Assembly: GCA_016783285.1 (NCBI GenBank)
Contig: JADHWW010000114.1
Location: 1-32,171 of the forward strand
DNA: 32,171 nt
From: Anaerolineae bacterium
GTDB taxonomy: Bacteria > Chloroflexota > Anaerolineae > B4-G1
Direction of reading: 5' to 3'
Part shown: piece by piece, positions 9,806 through 18,287 of the stretch
Numbering within the stretch: position 1 is the stretch's first letter
Layout of the letters: each line of letters starts with the position of its first letter
Program-made: the position numbers and the translations under genes
Notes under the pieces: generated by a model
Databases searched by the model: none
Seen by the model: the letters and a program-made list of their open reading frames with translations, nothing else
What the model was told of the DNA's origin: nothing

Positions 9806-11883
9806 TTGTACGAAGTCTCCGAACGCTCTTTGTCCTCATACCGCTCGAACGCGAGTTCGATCAGCCGGTCAATCAATTCCGGATACGGGATGCCGCTGGC
9901 ATCCCACAACTTGGGATACATGCTGATAGCAGTGAAACCCGGAATGGTATTTAGCTCATTCACGTACAATTCCCCCGTCTCGCCGGAGAGCAGTATATCA
10001 ACCCGCGCCATCCCACAACAGTCAATCGCCTCGTAGGCTCTGAGCGCCAAATCTCGCACTCGCTCAGCCACCTCCGGCGGGAGGGGAGCAGGAATCAGCA
10101 GTTTTGACGCCCTGTCGCCATCGTCAATGTATTTGGCCTCGTAACTGTAGAACTCTCGGCTAGGGATGATCTCGCCCGGCACCGAGGTTATAGGATCATC
10201 GTTGCCCAACACGCTGACCTCAATCTCCCGTGCTGCTGGCACAGCCGCCTCTGCCAGCAACTTGCGGTCATACCGGGCCGCCTGAGCCAACCCGGCTGCC
10301 AATCCGGCCCGCTCGTGACATTTGCTGATGCCAACGCTGGAGCCCATGTTGGCCGGCTTGATGAAGACCGGGTAGCCCAGCGCTGCCTCGATCCGGGCCA
10401 TCACCTTCTCAGGATTCGCGTCCCACTCTTTGCGCTTGAGCATTATGTATTCCACACCAGGCAGGCCATGAGCCCGCATCACGTCCTTGAAAACCGCCTT
10501 GTCCATCCCCAGGGCGGAACCGGTCACCCCGGCCCCCACGTAGGGGATAACCGCCAGTTCCAGCAACCCCTGCACCGTGCCATCCTCGCCATACGGCCCG
10601 TGCAGGACAGGAAATATGACGTCCAGCTCCGCCAGCTGCGTCGCTTCGATCGCCCGCTCCGTGTCATCGAGCCGCATCAAGCCACGCCAGGAGGGATCGC
10701 CCAGCAGCGCGGCAGGCTGGCTCACGCCTACATCGCCTGCCTCCAGCGCCTTCAGCGGGTCACCCAAGGCAATCCAGCGGCCTTCCTTGGTGATGCCGAT
10801 AGGCACGATATCATACTTCTCCTTATCCATCGCGTCCATCACCGACCTGGCAGAGAGGAGTGAGATTTCATGCTCCCCGGACCGCCCGCCGAAGATCACC
10901 CCTACGTGGATCTTTCGTGCCATCGTCCTCCTCGCTCCTCCCATTTCCTTGTCTTGTTGTTCACTGTCCCAATCTCCCAACAACTCAATCTCCAATTCAA
11001 GTTCGACCCCGAATTGCCGCTTCACCTCCGCCCGCGCGTGCTCGATAAGCGCCGATACATCCGCTGCAGCCGCACCGCCGGTGTTCATAAAGAAATTGCC
11101 GTGAAGTTCCGATATCTGCGCACCACCAACGCGATATCCACGCAGCCCAGCCTGCTCAATAAGATACCCAGCGTGGCTGCCCGGCGGATTTTTGAAGGTC
11201 GAACCCATCGTCGCCCCAGCCGGATGGCGCGTCCTGCGCCACTCCAGGATTTCGTCCGCTCTCGCCACAAGCGCCTTCGGGTTGCTCTGTTGCAGACCGA
11301 AGGTCGCCGCCAGCACCACGAACCGCTGGCTACTCATCATCTCTCGCTTGATCCGGCTTGACCGGTACTCGAACTCAAACCACTCCGCTGGCACCTCCAC
11401 GACCCCGCCGCCCGGTTCCAGCACCGTCGCGCTGCGCAGCACGCTCGCGATATCGCCCTCGAAAGCACCCGCGTTGCCGATCACCGCCCCGCCCACCGTC
11501 CCCGGCAACCCCACCGCCCATTCCAACCCCGCCAGGCCGCGCTCGACCGCCCCACCGGCCAGCACAGCCAGCAGCGCGCCCGCCTCCGCCCGCGCCACTT
11601 CGCCATCAAACTGGACACACGCTGCCCGATCGACAATCACCAGCCCACGCACCCCGCTGTCTGCGACCAGCACGTTGCGGCCGCCACCCAGCAGCCACCA
11701 GGACACGCCGTGCAGCCACGCTAGTTCCACCGCTCTGACGACCTCATCCACACCCTCACAGACGATCAGCAAATCGGCCGGGCCGCCGACACGCATGGCA
11801 GTGTAGTGCGCCAGAGGCTCATCGCGCCGGGCGCGCTGCCCCAGCGCCACCGCTAGAGCATCCAGGTCGGAACTAACGACCAT
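9802..11883 (-). CDS. murB-ddl: Bifunctional MurB-Ddl: UDP-MurNAc dehydrogenase fused to D-Ala-D-Ala ligase
   Basis: One uninterrupted 693-residue frame covers two enzymes. Residues 1 to about 305 are a type II MurB, the FAD enzyme that reduces UDP-GlcNAc-enolpyruvate to UDP-MurNAc: [44 protein letters not shown] with the likely proton-donor Ser, and [17 protein letters not shown]. From Met-321 (ATG at 10923) follows a complete 373-residue D-Ala-D-Ala ligase of the ATP-grasp fold: [48 protein letters not shown] and ELNTIPGFT. The ~15-residue linker is hydrophilic. Its DNA still looks intergenic, with two Shine-Dalgarno-like stretches before the ddl ATG, so Ddl may also be made separately. murB and ddl are often neighbours in dcw clusters, so the fusion is compatible with loss of a stop codon. 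A one-base sequencing error remains possible. AAGGAG stands four bases before the murB ATG. Confidence 0.9.
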   Translation of the reverse strand: MVVSSDLDALAVALGQRARRDEPLAHYTAMRVGGPADLLIVCEGVDEVVRAVELAWLHGVSWWLLGGGRNVLVADSGVRGLVIVDRAACVQFDGEVARAEAGALLAVLAGGAVERGLAGLEWAVGLPGTVGGAVIGNAGAFEGDIASVLRSATVLEPGGGVVEVPAEWFEFEYRSSRIKREMMSSQRFVVLAATFGLQQSNPKALVARADEILEWRRTRHPAGATMGSTFKNPPGSHAGYLIEQAGLRGYRVGGAQISELHGNFFMNTGGAAAADVSALIEHARAEVKRQFGVELELEIELLGDWDSEQQDKEMGGARRTMARKIHVGVIFGGRSGEHEISLLSARSVMDAMDKEKYDIVPIGITKEGRWIALGDPLKALEAGDVGVSQPAALLGDPSWRGLMRLDDTERAIEATQLAELDVIFPVLHGPYGEDGTVQGLLELAVIPYVGAGVTGSALGMDKAVFKDVMRAHGLPGVEYIMLKRKEWDANPEKVMARIEAALGYPVFIKPANMGSSVGISKCHERAGLAAGLAQAARYDRKLLAEAAVPAAREIEVSVLGNDDPITSVPGEIIPSREFYSYEAKYIDDGDRASKLLIPAPLPPEVAERVRDLALRAYEAIDCCGMARVDILLSGETGELYVNELNTIPGFTAISMYPKLWDASGIPYPELIDRLIELAFERYEDKERSETSYK

Positions 11884-12032
11884 CTTTCTCCTTGGCTCGC
11901 ACCAGACGCAACTTCAGTGCCATAACCTCGCACTCGAAGCCACGCCGGGACCGCCTCCGCTTCCTCACACCCTTCAGCCGTCCCCCTAGCCGCCCACCTC
12001 TCTCGTTTTCCCCCGTACATTCCATCCTCATC

Positions 12033-12059
12033 TGTTCCTGCCTCCTGCTCCCTACTCCG
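12033..12059 (-). repeat. Heptamer repeat (GGAGGCA/GGGAGCA type)
   Basis: On the plus strand the units read TGTTCC, TGCCTCC, TGCTCCC, TACTCCG; the minus strand is all-purine in most positions. Related runs are at 16471-16500 and 22838-22860. Confidence 0.65.
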
Positions 12060-12079
12060 AAAATAACCGGCTGTTGTAG

Positions 12080-12099
12080 GGCAGGTTTCCGTACCTGCC
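12080..12099. repeat. Short palindromic element, arms GGCAGGT/ACCTGCC, loop TTCCGT
   Basis: Perfect 7-bp arms around a 6-base loop, preceded by GTAGG. There is no T tract, so it is not a classical terminator. It pairs in opposite orientation with the next hairpin, which has the same loop type. Confidence 0.8.
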
Positions 12100-12108
12100 T
12101 CTTGACAC

Positions 12109-12128
12109 GGCGGCTATGGAAAGCCGCC
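12109..12128. repeat. Short palindromic element overlapping the murC stop
   Basis: Perfect arms GGCGGCT/AGCCGCC around ATGGAA. On the minus strand the loop reads TTCCAT, nearly the loop of 12080-12099. It encodes the last residues of MurC (Gly-Gly-Phe-Pro) and its TAG. Confidence 0.8.
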
Positions 12129-13496
12129 CAACACTTCCAACAACCACTCCCCCACCTTGTACCCATCTCCTGCGCCTAGCGTCAGCACCACATCGCCAGT
12201 CTGGAGCTCGGTGCCCAACCACACCACCGCCTCATCCAAAGACCCCGCGCAACGGACGTCGGGATGTTGCATCGCCGCCACCACATCGGCGCTGCTGACA
12301 CCCAGCGTGTCCACCTCGCGGGCGGCGTAGATGGGCAACACGATGACGTGATCGGCCACGCCGAACGCTCGCGCGAAGTCCGTCAAAAGCGTCCTGGTAC
12401 GGCTGTAGGTATGGGGTTGCCACACCGCCCACAGAGATTGGTGAGGGAAACGGTCCCGCGCCGCCTGGAGTGTGGCCCGAATCTCCGTCGGGTGATGCGC
12501 ATAGTCGTCCACTACGACTACGCCGTTGGTTTCACCCTTGACCTCGAAACGCCGCCTCACGCCGCGAAACTCAGTCAGCGCGGCTCTCGCTACACGAAAA
12601 GGAACATCAAGATAATTCGCCACCGCCAAGGCCGCCATTGCGTTAGAAGTGTTATGGGCACCGGACAGCCGCAGCCGCGCCAGCCCCAGCACCTGTCCCG
12701 CGTGTGTGACCAGAAAGTCCACGCCCCCGGCGAAGTTGGGCCGTACTTCCTCCGCTCGCCACTCTGCACCCTTGCCCAATCCAAAGAACACCACCGGGGC
12801 CCCTGCAGTCCGTCGTTGCTCGCCGAGTTCTCGCGCCACCGGGTCATCCCAACAGACCACTAACATCCCATCACGCGGCACAAGCGCCACGAACTCCTCG
12901 AACGCGGCCCGGAAATCGACAAAAGTCGGATAACAGTCCGGGTGATCGTGCTCGACGTTGGTCACCACCGCCACCCTGGGCGCCAGGCTCAGGAAGGTAC
13001 GGTCGTACTCGTCCGCCTCAATGACGAAAAGCGGCCCCTCTCCAGCGCCGGCGTTCGTCCCCAGCCCTGCAATCACTCCGCCGACGACGAAAGTCGGAGC
13101 ACGCCCGGCCTTCAGCAAGATAGAGGTAATCATCGCCGTCGTCGTCGTTTTACCGTGCGTGCCGGCTACCGCCACCCCCAGTCGCCCGTCCATCATCTGG
13201 CCAAGAAACTCCGGGCGTTTCGACACCGGAATGCCAGCAGCACACGCCGCCTGCACTTCGACGTTGGACGCGGGCACCGCCGAAGACACGACCACCAGCT
13301 CAGCACCGCCTACGTGCTCCGCCCGGTGCCCGGCGAAGACACAGGCTCCGTCTCGCGCCAGCGCCTGCGCAACCGGCGAAAGCACCAGATCAGATCCAGA
13401 GACCTCCGCCCCTTGCTCCATCAACACGCGAGCGATGGCGGAAAGCCCCGCCCCGCCGATGCCAATGAAGTGCACGCGTCTGCCGCGAAATTGCAT
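12114..13496 (-). CDS. murC: UDP-N-acetylmuramate--L-alanine ligase
   Basis: MurC adds the first stem-peptide residue, L-Ala, to UDP-MurNAc with ATP. The 460-residue protein shows the three Mur-ligase domains: the Rossmann-like UDP-binding start VHFIGIGGAGLSAIARVL, the ATP P-loop GTHGKTTTTAMITSIL with FVIEADEYDRTFL, then DDYAHHPTEIRATLQAAR and HTYSRT in the C-terminal domain. I chose the ATG at 13496 (MQFRGRRVHF), with GGGGG six bases upstream. The frame extends 17 codons further to 13547 but that would overlap the CvpA-like gene. The C-terminus ends unusually within a dispersed hairpin (GGFP then stop). Confidence 0.95.
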   Translation of the reverse strand: MQFRGRRVHFIGIGGAGLSAIARVLMEQGAEVSGSDLVLSPVAQALARDGACVFAGHRAEHVGGAELVVVSSAVPASNVEVQAACAAGIPVSKRPEFLGQMMDGRLGVAVAGTHGKTTTTAMITSILLKAGRAPTFVVGGVIAGLGTNAGAGEGPLFVIEADEYDRTFLSLAPRVAVVTNVEHDHPDCYPTFVDFRAAFEEFVALVPRDGMLVVCWDDPVARELGEQRRTAGAPVVFFGLGKGAEWRAEEVRPNFAGGVDFLVTHAGQVLGLARLRLSGAHNTSNAMAALAVANYLDVPFRVARAALTEFRGVRRRFEVKGETNGVVVVDDYAHHPTEIRATLQAARDRFPHQSLWAVWQPHTYSRTRTLLTDFARAFGVADHVIVLPIYAAREVDTLGVSSADVVAAMQHPDVRCAGSLDEAVVWLGTELQTGDVVLTLGAGDGYKVGEWLLEVLGGFP

Positions 13497-13530
13497 AGAC
13501 ATCCCCCAATGAGCACCGAAGCCCCAACGG

Positions 13531-14175
13531 TCAGATAAACACGACAATCACGAACACAAAGGCCGCCGCCACCGCAACGTACAGCATCGTGCTCGATCTC
13601 TCGATCAACTTCGGCGGCATAAACGCCATCAGATTGGCCGCCGTGGAACCGGCCTGGGGAGGCGTAATCCCTCCTATTCCCTCGGTTCCAGGGAGGTAAA
13701 CAATCTCCACCACAGGCTGCTCATTCTCATCCAGGACGGGGTTCCCATCGTCGTCCACCACCTGTCGCTCAGGCCGCATTTCTGGAGGAATGCCGTAGTA
13801 AGCCGTGTTGAGAAATGAAAGCAACGTGCCAACAATGAGAAAGCCATTGATCAGGCCCAGGAAGAACCCCAGCAGGAGATCCTGCAATCGCTCACGGGCT
13901 ATCTTGGCTCCCAGTTTCGTGGCGATAGTCGGGCTGGCATACCCAAACACAGTGATGATGGTGAATAACACAGCACGGGTATAGAACTGACTTGGCGGAT
14001 TCAGGTTCTCGAACAGAGCCTTGGTCGGCGGCACAAGAGTCAACAGGACATGCTCCACGAACAGCGCCAGAAGCACGCTGGAGGCCACGATGATCTCTTT
14101 CCCCCAACCACGCAGGCTACCGATCGTGGCGAATAAAATGAGCAGACCGCCAAAGATTGTATGTATTGGTATCAT
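13531..14175 (-). CDS. CvpA-like membrane protein in the dcw cluster
   Basis: 214 residues. The N-terminus, a hydrophobic helix then SLRGWGKEIIVASSVLLAL, has the 'RG..rE' turn typical of the CvpA family. Further hydrophobic segments lie at about residues 5-20, 28-50, 65-85, 100-122 and 195-214. Between the fourth and last there is a hydrophilic acidic stretch with VVDDDGNPVLDENEQP, which CvpA proteins lack and may be a surface loop. CvpA is linked to colicin V production and envelope integrity in enterobacteria; its role here is unknown. Its ATG overlaps the murG TGA by 4 bp, and murC begins 34 bp after it, so it is embedded in cell-wall synthesis. The family assignment is from pattern only. 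Confidence 0.6.
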   Translation of the reverse strand: MIPIHTIFGGLLILFATIGSLRGWGKEIIVASSVLLALFVEHVLLTLVPPTKALFENLNPPSQFYTRAVLFTIITVFGYASPTIATKLGAKIARERLQDLLLGFFLGLINGFLIVGTLLSFLNTAYYGIPPEMRPERQVVDDDGNPVLDENEQPVVEIVYLPGTEGIGGITPPQAGSTAANLMAFMPPKLIERSSTMLYVAVAAAFVFVIVVFI

Positions 14176-15284
14176 CTACCGCCCCCTTCAAGGCCGTGCT
14201 GGGCCAACGTCAACAACTCGCTTGCCAGACGCACCGCTGCATCAGGACGAGCCAGCGCCCGCATCCGCTCCGCCATCTCTACGAGTGCCGCGTGGTCGCT
14301 GAGCAGACGGCGGAGCGTGGGTAATAGTTCCTCGGCCAGCCGCTCGTCGTCCAGATGCACCGCCGCCCCCCGCCCGACCAGCCATCCGGCATTAACCCGC
14401 TGGTAGCGCCAGGCATGCGGATACGGCACCAATACCGCAGGCAACCCAAAGAAGGGCAACTCCCCCAGCGTCGAAGCCCCTGCCCGGCAGACCGCTAGAT
14501 CCGCCGCCGCCAGCGCAGGCCCTATCTTTTCGTGCAGATAAGAGAAGGCATGGTAGCGCGGCTTCAGCACCGCCGGCAGTGCTTCGTATCGCTCCGCCAC
14601 CCGCGGCCAATCCAGTTCCCCGCTCACGTGCACCACCTGCGCCAGTTCCAATACATGCTCCAGCACCCCGCTCAACGCCCGATTGATACTACGCGCTCCC
14701 CGGCTTCCCCCCAGAACTAACAGCACCGGGTCGTCGGGCGCCAATCCCAACGAGGCTCGCCCCCCTGCCCGGTCAAGCCCGTGGAACTCGGCCCGCACCG
14801 GATAGCCGGTCACCACCGCCTTGCGGGACGGGAAATAGACTCGCGAGTCCTCCACCGTCACCGCCGTCCGCGCCGCCAAGCGTGCGATGAAGCGCACTGC
14901 CAGGCCCGGTTCCACATCGGGCAGATAGACCAGGATAGGCGCCCGCAACGCCCAGGCTGCCAACGCTACCGGCATGCTGGCGTACCCACCAGTCGCGAAC
15001 AGCGCCGCAGGTCGTTCCCGACGTCCCAGCCGATATGCGGCTCTCCACCCTTGCATCAACTTGGCCAGGTTCCGTGCCGCCTGCTGGGGGACCAACCCGT
15101 GCACCCCACCTGCTGGCACTCCCACGAAGCGCAACCCGGCTCGCGTGACCAATCGCTCCTCGACGCCCCCCTCTCCGCCGACGTAGAGGATCTCTACTGG
15201 CCCCTCAGCGGCCAGCGCCTGTACGACGGCCAGACCGGGATAGACGTGTCCCCCGGTTCCCCCACCTGCGATCCATATCCGCAC
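14172..15284 (-). CDS. murG: Lipid II synthase MurG (GlcNAc transferase)
   Basis: MurG transfers GlcNAc from UDP-GlcNAc onto lipid I on the inner face of the membrane. The GT-B fold is evident: N-terminal VRIWIAGGGTGGHVYPGLAV, second glycine loop LVLGGSRGARSINRAL, nucleotide site CRAGASTLGELPFFGLPAVLVPYP and HAWRYQRVNAGWL. I start at the GTG at 15284 (370 aa), which places the glycine loop near the N-terminus as in the family. A TTG at 15317 in the same frame is possible. With the GTG, the gene overlaps the ftsW 3' end by 80 bp in another frame, so its ribosome site lies inside ftsW and is weak. It ends in a 4-bp overlap with the CvpA-like gene. Confidence 0.94.
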   Translation of the reverse strand: MRIWIAGGGTGGHVYPGLAVVQALAAEGPVEILYVGGEGGVEERLVTRAGLRFVGVPAGGVHGLVPQQAARNLAKLMQGWRAAYRLGRRERPAALFATGGYASMPVALAAWALRAPILVYLPDVEPGLAVRFIARLAARTAVTVEDSRVYFPSRKAVVTGYPVRAEFHGLDRAGGRASLGLAPDDPVLLVLGGSRGARSINRALSGVLEHVLELAQVVHVSGELDWPRVAERYEALPAVLKPRYHAFSYLHEKIGPALAAADLAVCRAGASTLGELPFFGLPAVLVPYPHAWRYQRVNAGWLVGRGAAVHLDDERLAEELLPTLRRLLSDHAALVEMAERMRALARPDAAVRLASELLTLAQHGLEGGGR

Positions 15285-16449
15285 GCTGGCGGTTTTTCTT
15301 CTCAACTCGCTTTCCAATCGGCTTACCCCGTGAAATACTTAGCAACAGCCCAATCCCAGCCAGCGAAGCTACCATTGCAGAGCCACCGGAACTGATGAAC
15401 GGCAGCGCCATCCCGGTAAAGGGGAGCAGCCCCGTCATCACCGCGACGTTGATCAGCGCCTGGAAAGCCAGCCAACAGGTGATGCCACACGCCAGGAGAG
15501 CAGCGAAGGCATCCGAGGCTTCCAGCGCGATTTTGAAGCCACGATGGGCCAAGAGCACAAACAGACCTATCACCACCAGACAACCCACGAAGCCTAGTTC
15601 CTCACCCAGCACAGCAAAAATACTGTCGGTGTGTGGGGCTGGCAAGTAACCCAGTTTCTGCCGCCCCTGCCCCAGTCCTACGCCGAACGGCCCCCCGCTG
15701 CCCAAAGCGATTAGCACCTGCTGAATGTGATGGCTGACGAGTTTTGGGTCGCGCCAGGTAAGCAGATACTCCTCAATTCGCTGTCTGGCATGGGGCAGTT
15801 GATTGATCAGCACAAGAAATGTGATGCCACCGACAGTGCCACCAACAGCCAACTGGAAGATGTCGGCGCCGGCGAAAAAGAACACCGCCAACGCGGTCAG
15901 CACGATCAACATCGCTGTGCTCACGTCCGGCTGCATCACAATCAGGCCAGCCATCACGCCAATCAGCACAGCAAACGGCACCAACCCATAAGTCACATCA
16001 CGGATCTGCTCGCCCTTGGAAGCCAGCCAGGCCGCTACATAGATCACCATCGCCAGTTTGACCAGCTCACCAGGCTGAACCGATCCACTGAAGAAAGACC
16101 TCCGCGCACCGAACCGTTCGTCTCCCACAAACAGAACCAAGACCAACAATACCAGCGCACCACCCATTATCGGCACCGCCATCTGCCGCCACCAATCGTA
16201 GGGTACAGCGACAACCGCCACCAGTGCGACCAGGCCCAGGCCAACCCAGAGAAACTGTCGTGACGCGATGTAAAAGGAGCTCCCGTACACCTGGTACGAC
16301 CAGTCGAAGGTCGCGCTGTAGACCATCATCAGCCCAATGATGACCAACCCGACTACCACCAGTACCAGCACGTAATCAAGACTACCGTGCCACCGCCCGG
16401 ACCGCTCCACCGGTCGCGTCCTCTGCCGTGCTCTCGCTCCTGCCGCCAT
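15205..16449 (-). CDS. ftsW: Septal peptidoglycan glycosyltransferase FtsW
   Basis: SEDS-family polymerase that extends glycan strands from lipid II together with the class B PBP FtsI. The 414-residue protein has about ten membrane helices. Family signatures include SVQPGELVKLAMVIYVAAWL, VMQPDVSTAMLIVLTA, the large outer loop with GRQKLGYLPAPHTDSIFAVLGEELGF, and PFISSGGSAMVASLAGIGLLLSISRGKP near the end. The final ~25 residues, rich in Arg, Gly and Ser (8 Arg), are not family-like and are translated from DNA that is also the start of murG. The ATG at 16449 follows a long purine tract. Confidence 0.95.
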   Translation of the reverse strand: MAAGARARQRTRPVERSGRWHGSLDYVLVLVVVGLVIIGLMMVYSATFDWSYQVYGSSFYIASRQFLWVGLGLVALVAVVAVPYDWWRQMAVPIMGGALVLLVLVLFVGDERFGARRSFFSGSVQPGELVKLAMVIYVAAWLASKGEQIRDVTYGLVPFAVLIGVMAGLIVMQPDVSTAMLIVLTALAVFFFAGADIFQLAVGGTVGGITFLVLINQLPHARQRIEEYLLTWRDPKLVSHHIQQVLIALGSGGPFGVGLGQGRQKLGYLPAPHTDSIFAVLGEELGFVGCLVVIGLFVLLAHRGFKIALEASDAFAALLACGITCWLAFQALINVAVMTGLLPFTGMALPFISSGGSAMVASLAGIGLLLSISRGKPIGKRVEKKNRQRADMDRRWGNRGTRLSRSGRRTGAGR

Positions 16450-16470
16450 CCCCTTCTTCTCCTTCCTCTC

Positions 16471-16500
16471 TGCTTCCTACTCCCTTCCCCCTTGCTCCCC
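16471..16500 (-). repeat. Heptamer polypurine repeat between murD and ftsW
   Basis: Plus-strand units TGCTTCC, TACTCCC, TTCCCCC, TTGCTCC; the coding strand is almost pure purine from about 16450 to 16510. It offers many Shine-Dalgarno-like sites before ftsW. It belongs to the family seen at 12033 and 22838. Confidence 0.65.
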
Positions 16501-16520
16501 ACCCCCTCACAGTCCGCAAT

Positions 16521-17897
16521 TCATAGACCCCACACCAGTTCCTTAAACCTGTCCCCCCGCTCGGCAAAATCGCGAAACGCATCAAAGCTAGTGCCTCCGG
16601 GCGAAAGCAGCACCACCTCGCCGGGTCGGGCCAGCCGCGCGGCTACTTCCACCGCCTCCTCCAGCGTCTCTACCTGCGTGACCCCCTCCAATGGAAGGGA
16701 AAGAGGGGGATCGGCGCTTAGCCTCTCCTCCACGACTCGCGCGATCATCGGTCCCGCTTCTCCGAATGTCACCAGATGGTACACCCGTCGCACCGTCTCT
16801 GCGGCAAACTCATCCCATGGCAACTTCTTGTCGCGCCCACCGGCAAGGAGCATGATAGGCTCCTCGAACGAGCGCAACGCCGCCAGTGATCGTTCCGGCG
16901 CTGTGGCGATAGAATCGTCGTACCACTGCACCCCATTCAATTCCCTCACCAACTCCAGCCGATGTTCGACGCCAGTGAAGGTAGCGACGACCCGCTGCAT
17001 CGCCTCCACCGGCGCGCCAGCCACCCCGGCCAGTGCACACGCCGCCAGCACGTTCAGCAAGTTGTGGCGACCCCGCAACTGCACCTCCGAGGCCTGGCAG
17101 ATCACACGATCCACGCCACCCAGCCGCAGCGTCAACTCCCCGTTCGTCTTGAATGCCCCATCTTCCACCTCAGCCCCGCCGCTGAACCAGAGCAGATGCG
17201 CCGCCGTCTCCAGTGCCAGAGCCCGGGTGTCGGCATCGTCGTAGCCCAAGAGTGCGAAGTCCTCTGACTTCTGATGAGCCACGATGTTCCGCTTGGCGGC
17301 AACATACGCATCCATCGTCTTGTGCCGGTCCAGGTGATTGGGCGTGATATTGAGCACCGCTGCGACATGCGGGCTCACCGTCATGACCTCCAACTGAAAG
17401 CTGGAGAGTTCCATTACCACCCAATCGTCAGGCCCAATCTCGTCCAGGTCAGCGATGAGCGGGTTGCCGATATTGCCCCCTACCCAGGTGCGCATACCCG
17501 CCACGCGGCACATCTCCCCCACCAGTGCCGTCGTCGTCGTCTTGCCGGCCGAGCCGGTGATGCCGATGACCGGGGCCAGGCAGTGCTCCAGGAAGAGTTG
17601 TGCATCGTTGCTCAACGGGATACCGCGCCGCTGCGCCTCCACGACGATGGGCACGTCCACTGGCACCCCTCCGCTGAGACACAGCAAGTCAGCTTTATCC
17701 AGTAAACTGAGCGGGTGCTCTCCCAACACATAGCGGATAGGCAGATCCGCCAACTCCGTCAGATAATCGGCCAGCGCCGCCTCGCCCTGTCGATCAGAGA
17801 CCGTCACCTCGGCCCCAACCTGCGCCAGGAAACGCGCCAGCGCTGTCCCTTGACGCGCCAAACCCAGGATCACGACCTTCCTTCCACTGAGATTCAA
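16521..17897 (-). CDS. murD: UDP-N-acetylmuramoyl-L-alanine--D-glutamate ligase
   Basis: MurD adds D-Glu to UDP-MurNAc-L-Ala. All parts of a full-length (458 aa) enzyme are present: KVVILGLARQGTALARFL (UDP-binding domain), GITGSAGKTTTTALVGEM (P-loop), WVVMELSSFQLE, NITPNHLDRHKTMDAYVAAK with the likely carbamylated-Lys loop, GRHNLLNVLAACALA, and VQWYDDSIATAPERSLAAL, which carries the MurD signature DDS.ATnp. The C-terminal domain ends VVLLSPGGTSFDAFRDFAERG. It starts at a TTG (17897) with GGAGG eight bases upstream, which leaves little doubt about the start. Confidence 0.97.
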   Translation of the reverse strand: MNLSGRKVVILGLARQGTALARFLAQVGAEVTVSDRQGEAALADYLTELADLPIRYVLGEHPLSLLDKADLLCLSGGVPVDVPIVVEAQRRGIPLSNDAQLFLEHCLAPVIGITGSAGKTTTTALVGEMCRVAGMRTWVGGNIGNPLIADLDEIGPDDWVVMELSSFQLEVMTVSPHVAAVLNITPNHLDRHKTMDAYVAAKRNIVAHQKSEDFALLGYDDADTRALALETAAHLLWFSGGAEVEDGAFKTNGELTLRLGGVDRVICQASEVQLRGRHNLLNVLAACALAGVAGAPVEAMQRVVATFTGVEHRLELVRELNGVQWYDDSIATAPERSLAALRSFEEPIMLLAGGRDKKLPWDEFAAETVRRVYHLVTFGEAGPMIARVVEERLSADPPLSLPLEGVTQVETLEEAVEVAARLARPGEVVLLSPGGTSFDAFRDFAERGDRFKELVWGL

Positions 17898-17991
17898 GCG
17901 ATTCTCCTCCCGCCTTTACCTGCGCTTTCTTCGACAATGCACAACGACACAATGGCTCTAAACAACAAAGCCACACCACCCCGCCAGTTGC

Positions 17992-18243
17992 TCATTGAGC
18001 CATTTGTTCCTCGGCCACCCCCAGCCAGAAATGATCCGGCAGGATAGAGCAGCCAGGGCGGATCTCCACTCCACCAGCCTTCTCAATCGAGTTCCTCCCG
18101 TTCCCGTTGAAGGCGCCGGGATGAACGAAGCACAGATTGGGCAGTCGCCCGTACTTGCGCTCGTAGTGCGTCGCCGCCCGCAGCACCTTTTCCTCCAACT
18201 CCCTACGCGGGTCGTCATCAAACCACAGTAGTCCTGTCTTCAT
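17992..18243 (-). CDS. 83-residue conserved-looking hypothetical protein inside the dcw cluster
   Basis: A small soluble protein starting MKTGLLWFDDDPRRELEEKV, continuing with an amphipathic helix (AATHYERKYGRLPNLCFVHPG) and ending PDHFWLGVAEEQ. No signal peptide or membrane segment is visible. The ATG at 18243 is preceded by AGGGGGTG seven bases upstream, and base composition matches the neighbours, so I consider it expressed. It lies 44 bp after mraY and 94 bp before murD, in the same direction. I do not know its function. The pattern (two short strands around a helix, C..HP) suggests a compact fold. I have an impression of similar proteins in other Chloroflexota but cannot verify it. Confidence 0.72.
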   Translation of the reverse strand: MKTGLLWFDDDPRRELEEKVLRAATHYERKYGRLPNLCFVHPGAFNGNGRNSIEKAGGVEIRPGCSILPDHFWLGVAEEQMAQ

Positions 18244-18287
18244 TGTTCACCCCCTAAAGTCGCGTTTTGTGCATTACACACCACGCC

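Larger units (their letters stand above)
11884..12113. other. 230-bp intergenic region between murC and murB, rich in repeats
   Basis: Holds a heptamer purine/pyrimidine repeat (12033-12059) and two short hairpins (12080-12099 and 12109-12128). A basic 97-codon open frame crosses it (11873-12166, minus) but overlaps both neighbours, has an Arg/Gly-rich low-complexity translation and matches nothing I know, so I do not call it. Confidence 0.55.

Noticed and set aside
11873..12166. 97-codon minus-strand open frame between murC and murB, Arg-rich
   Set aside because: It overlaps both flanking genes, crosses repeats and hairpins, and its translation is low-complexity basic sequence typical of G+C-rich non-coding DNA.
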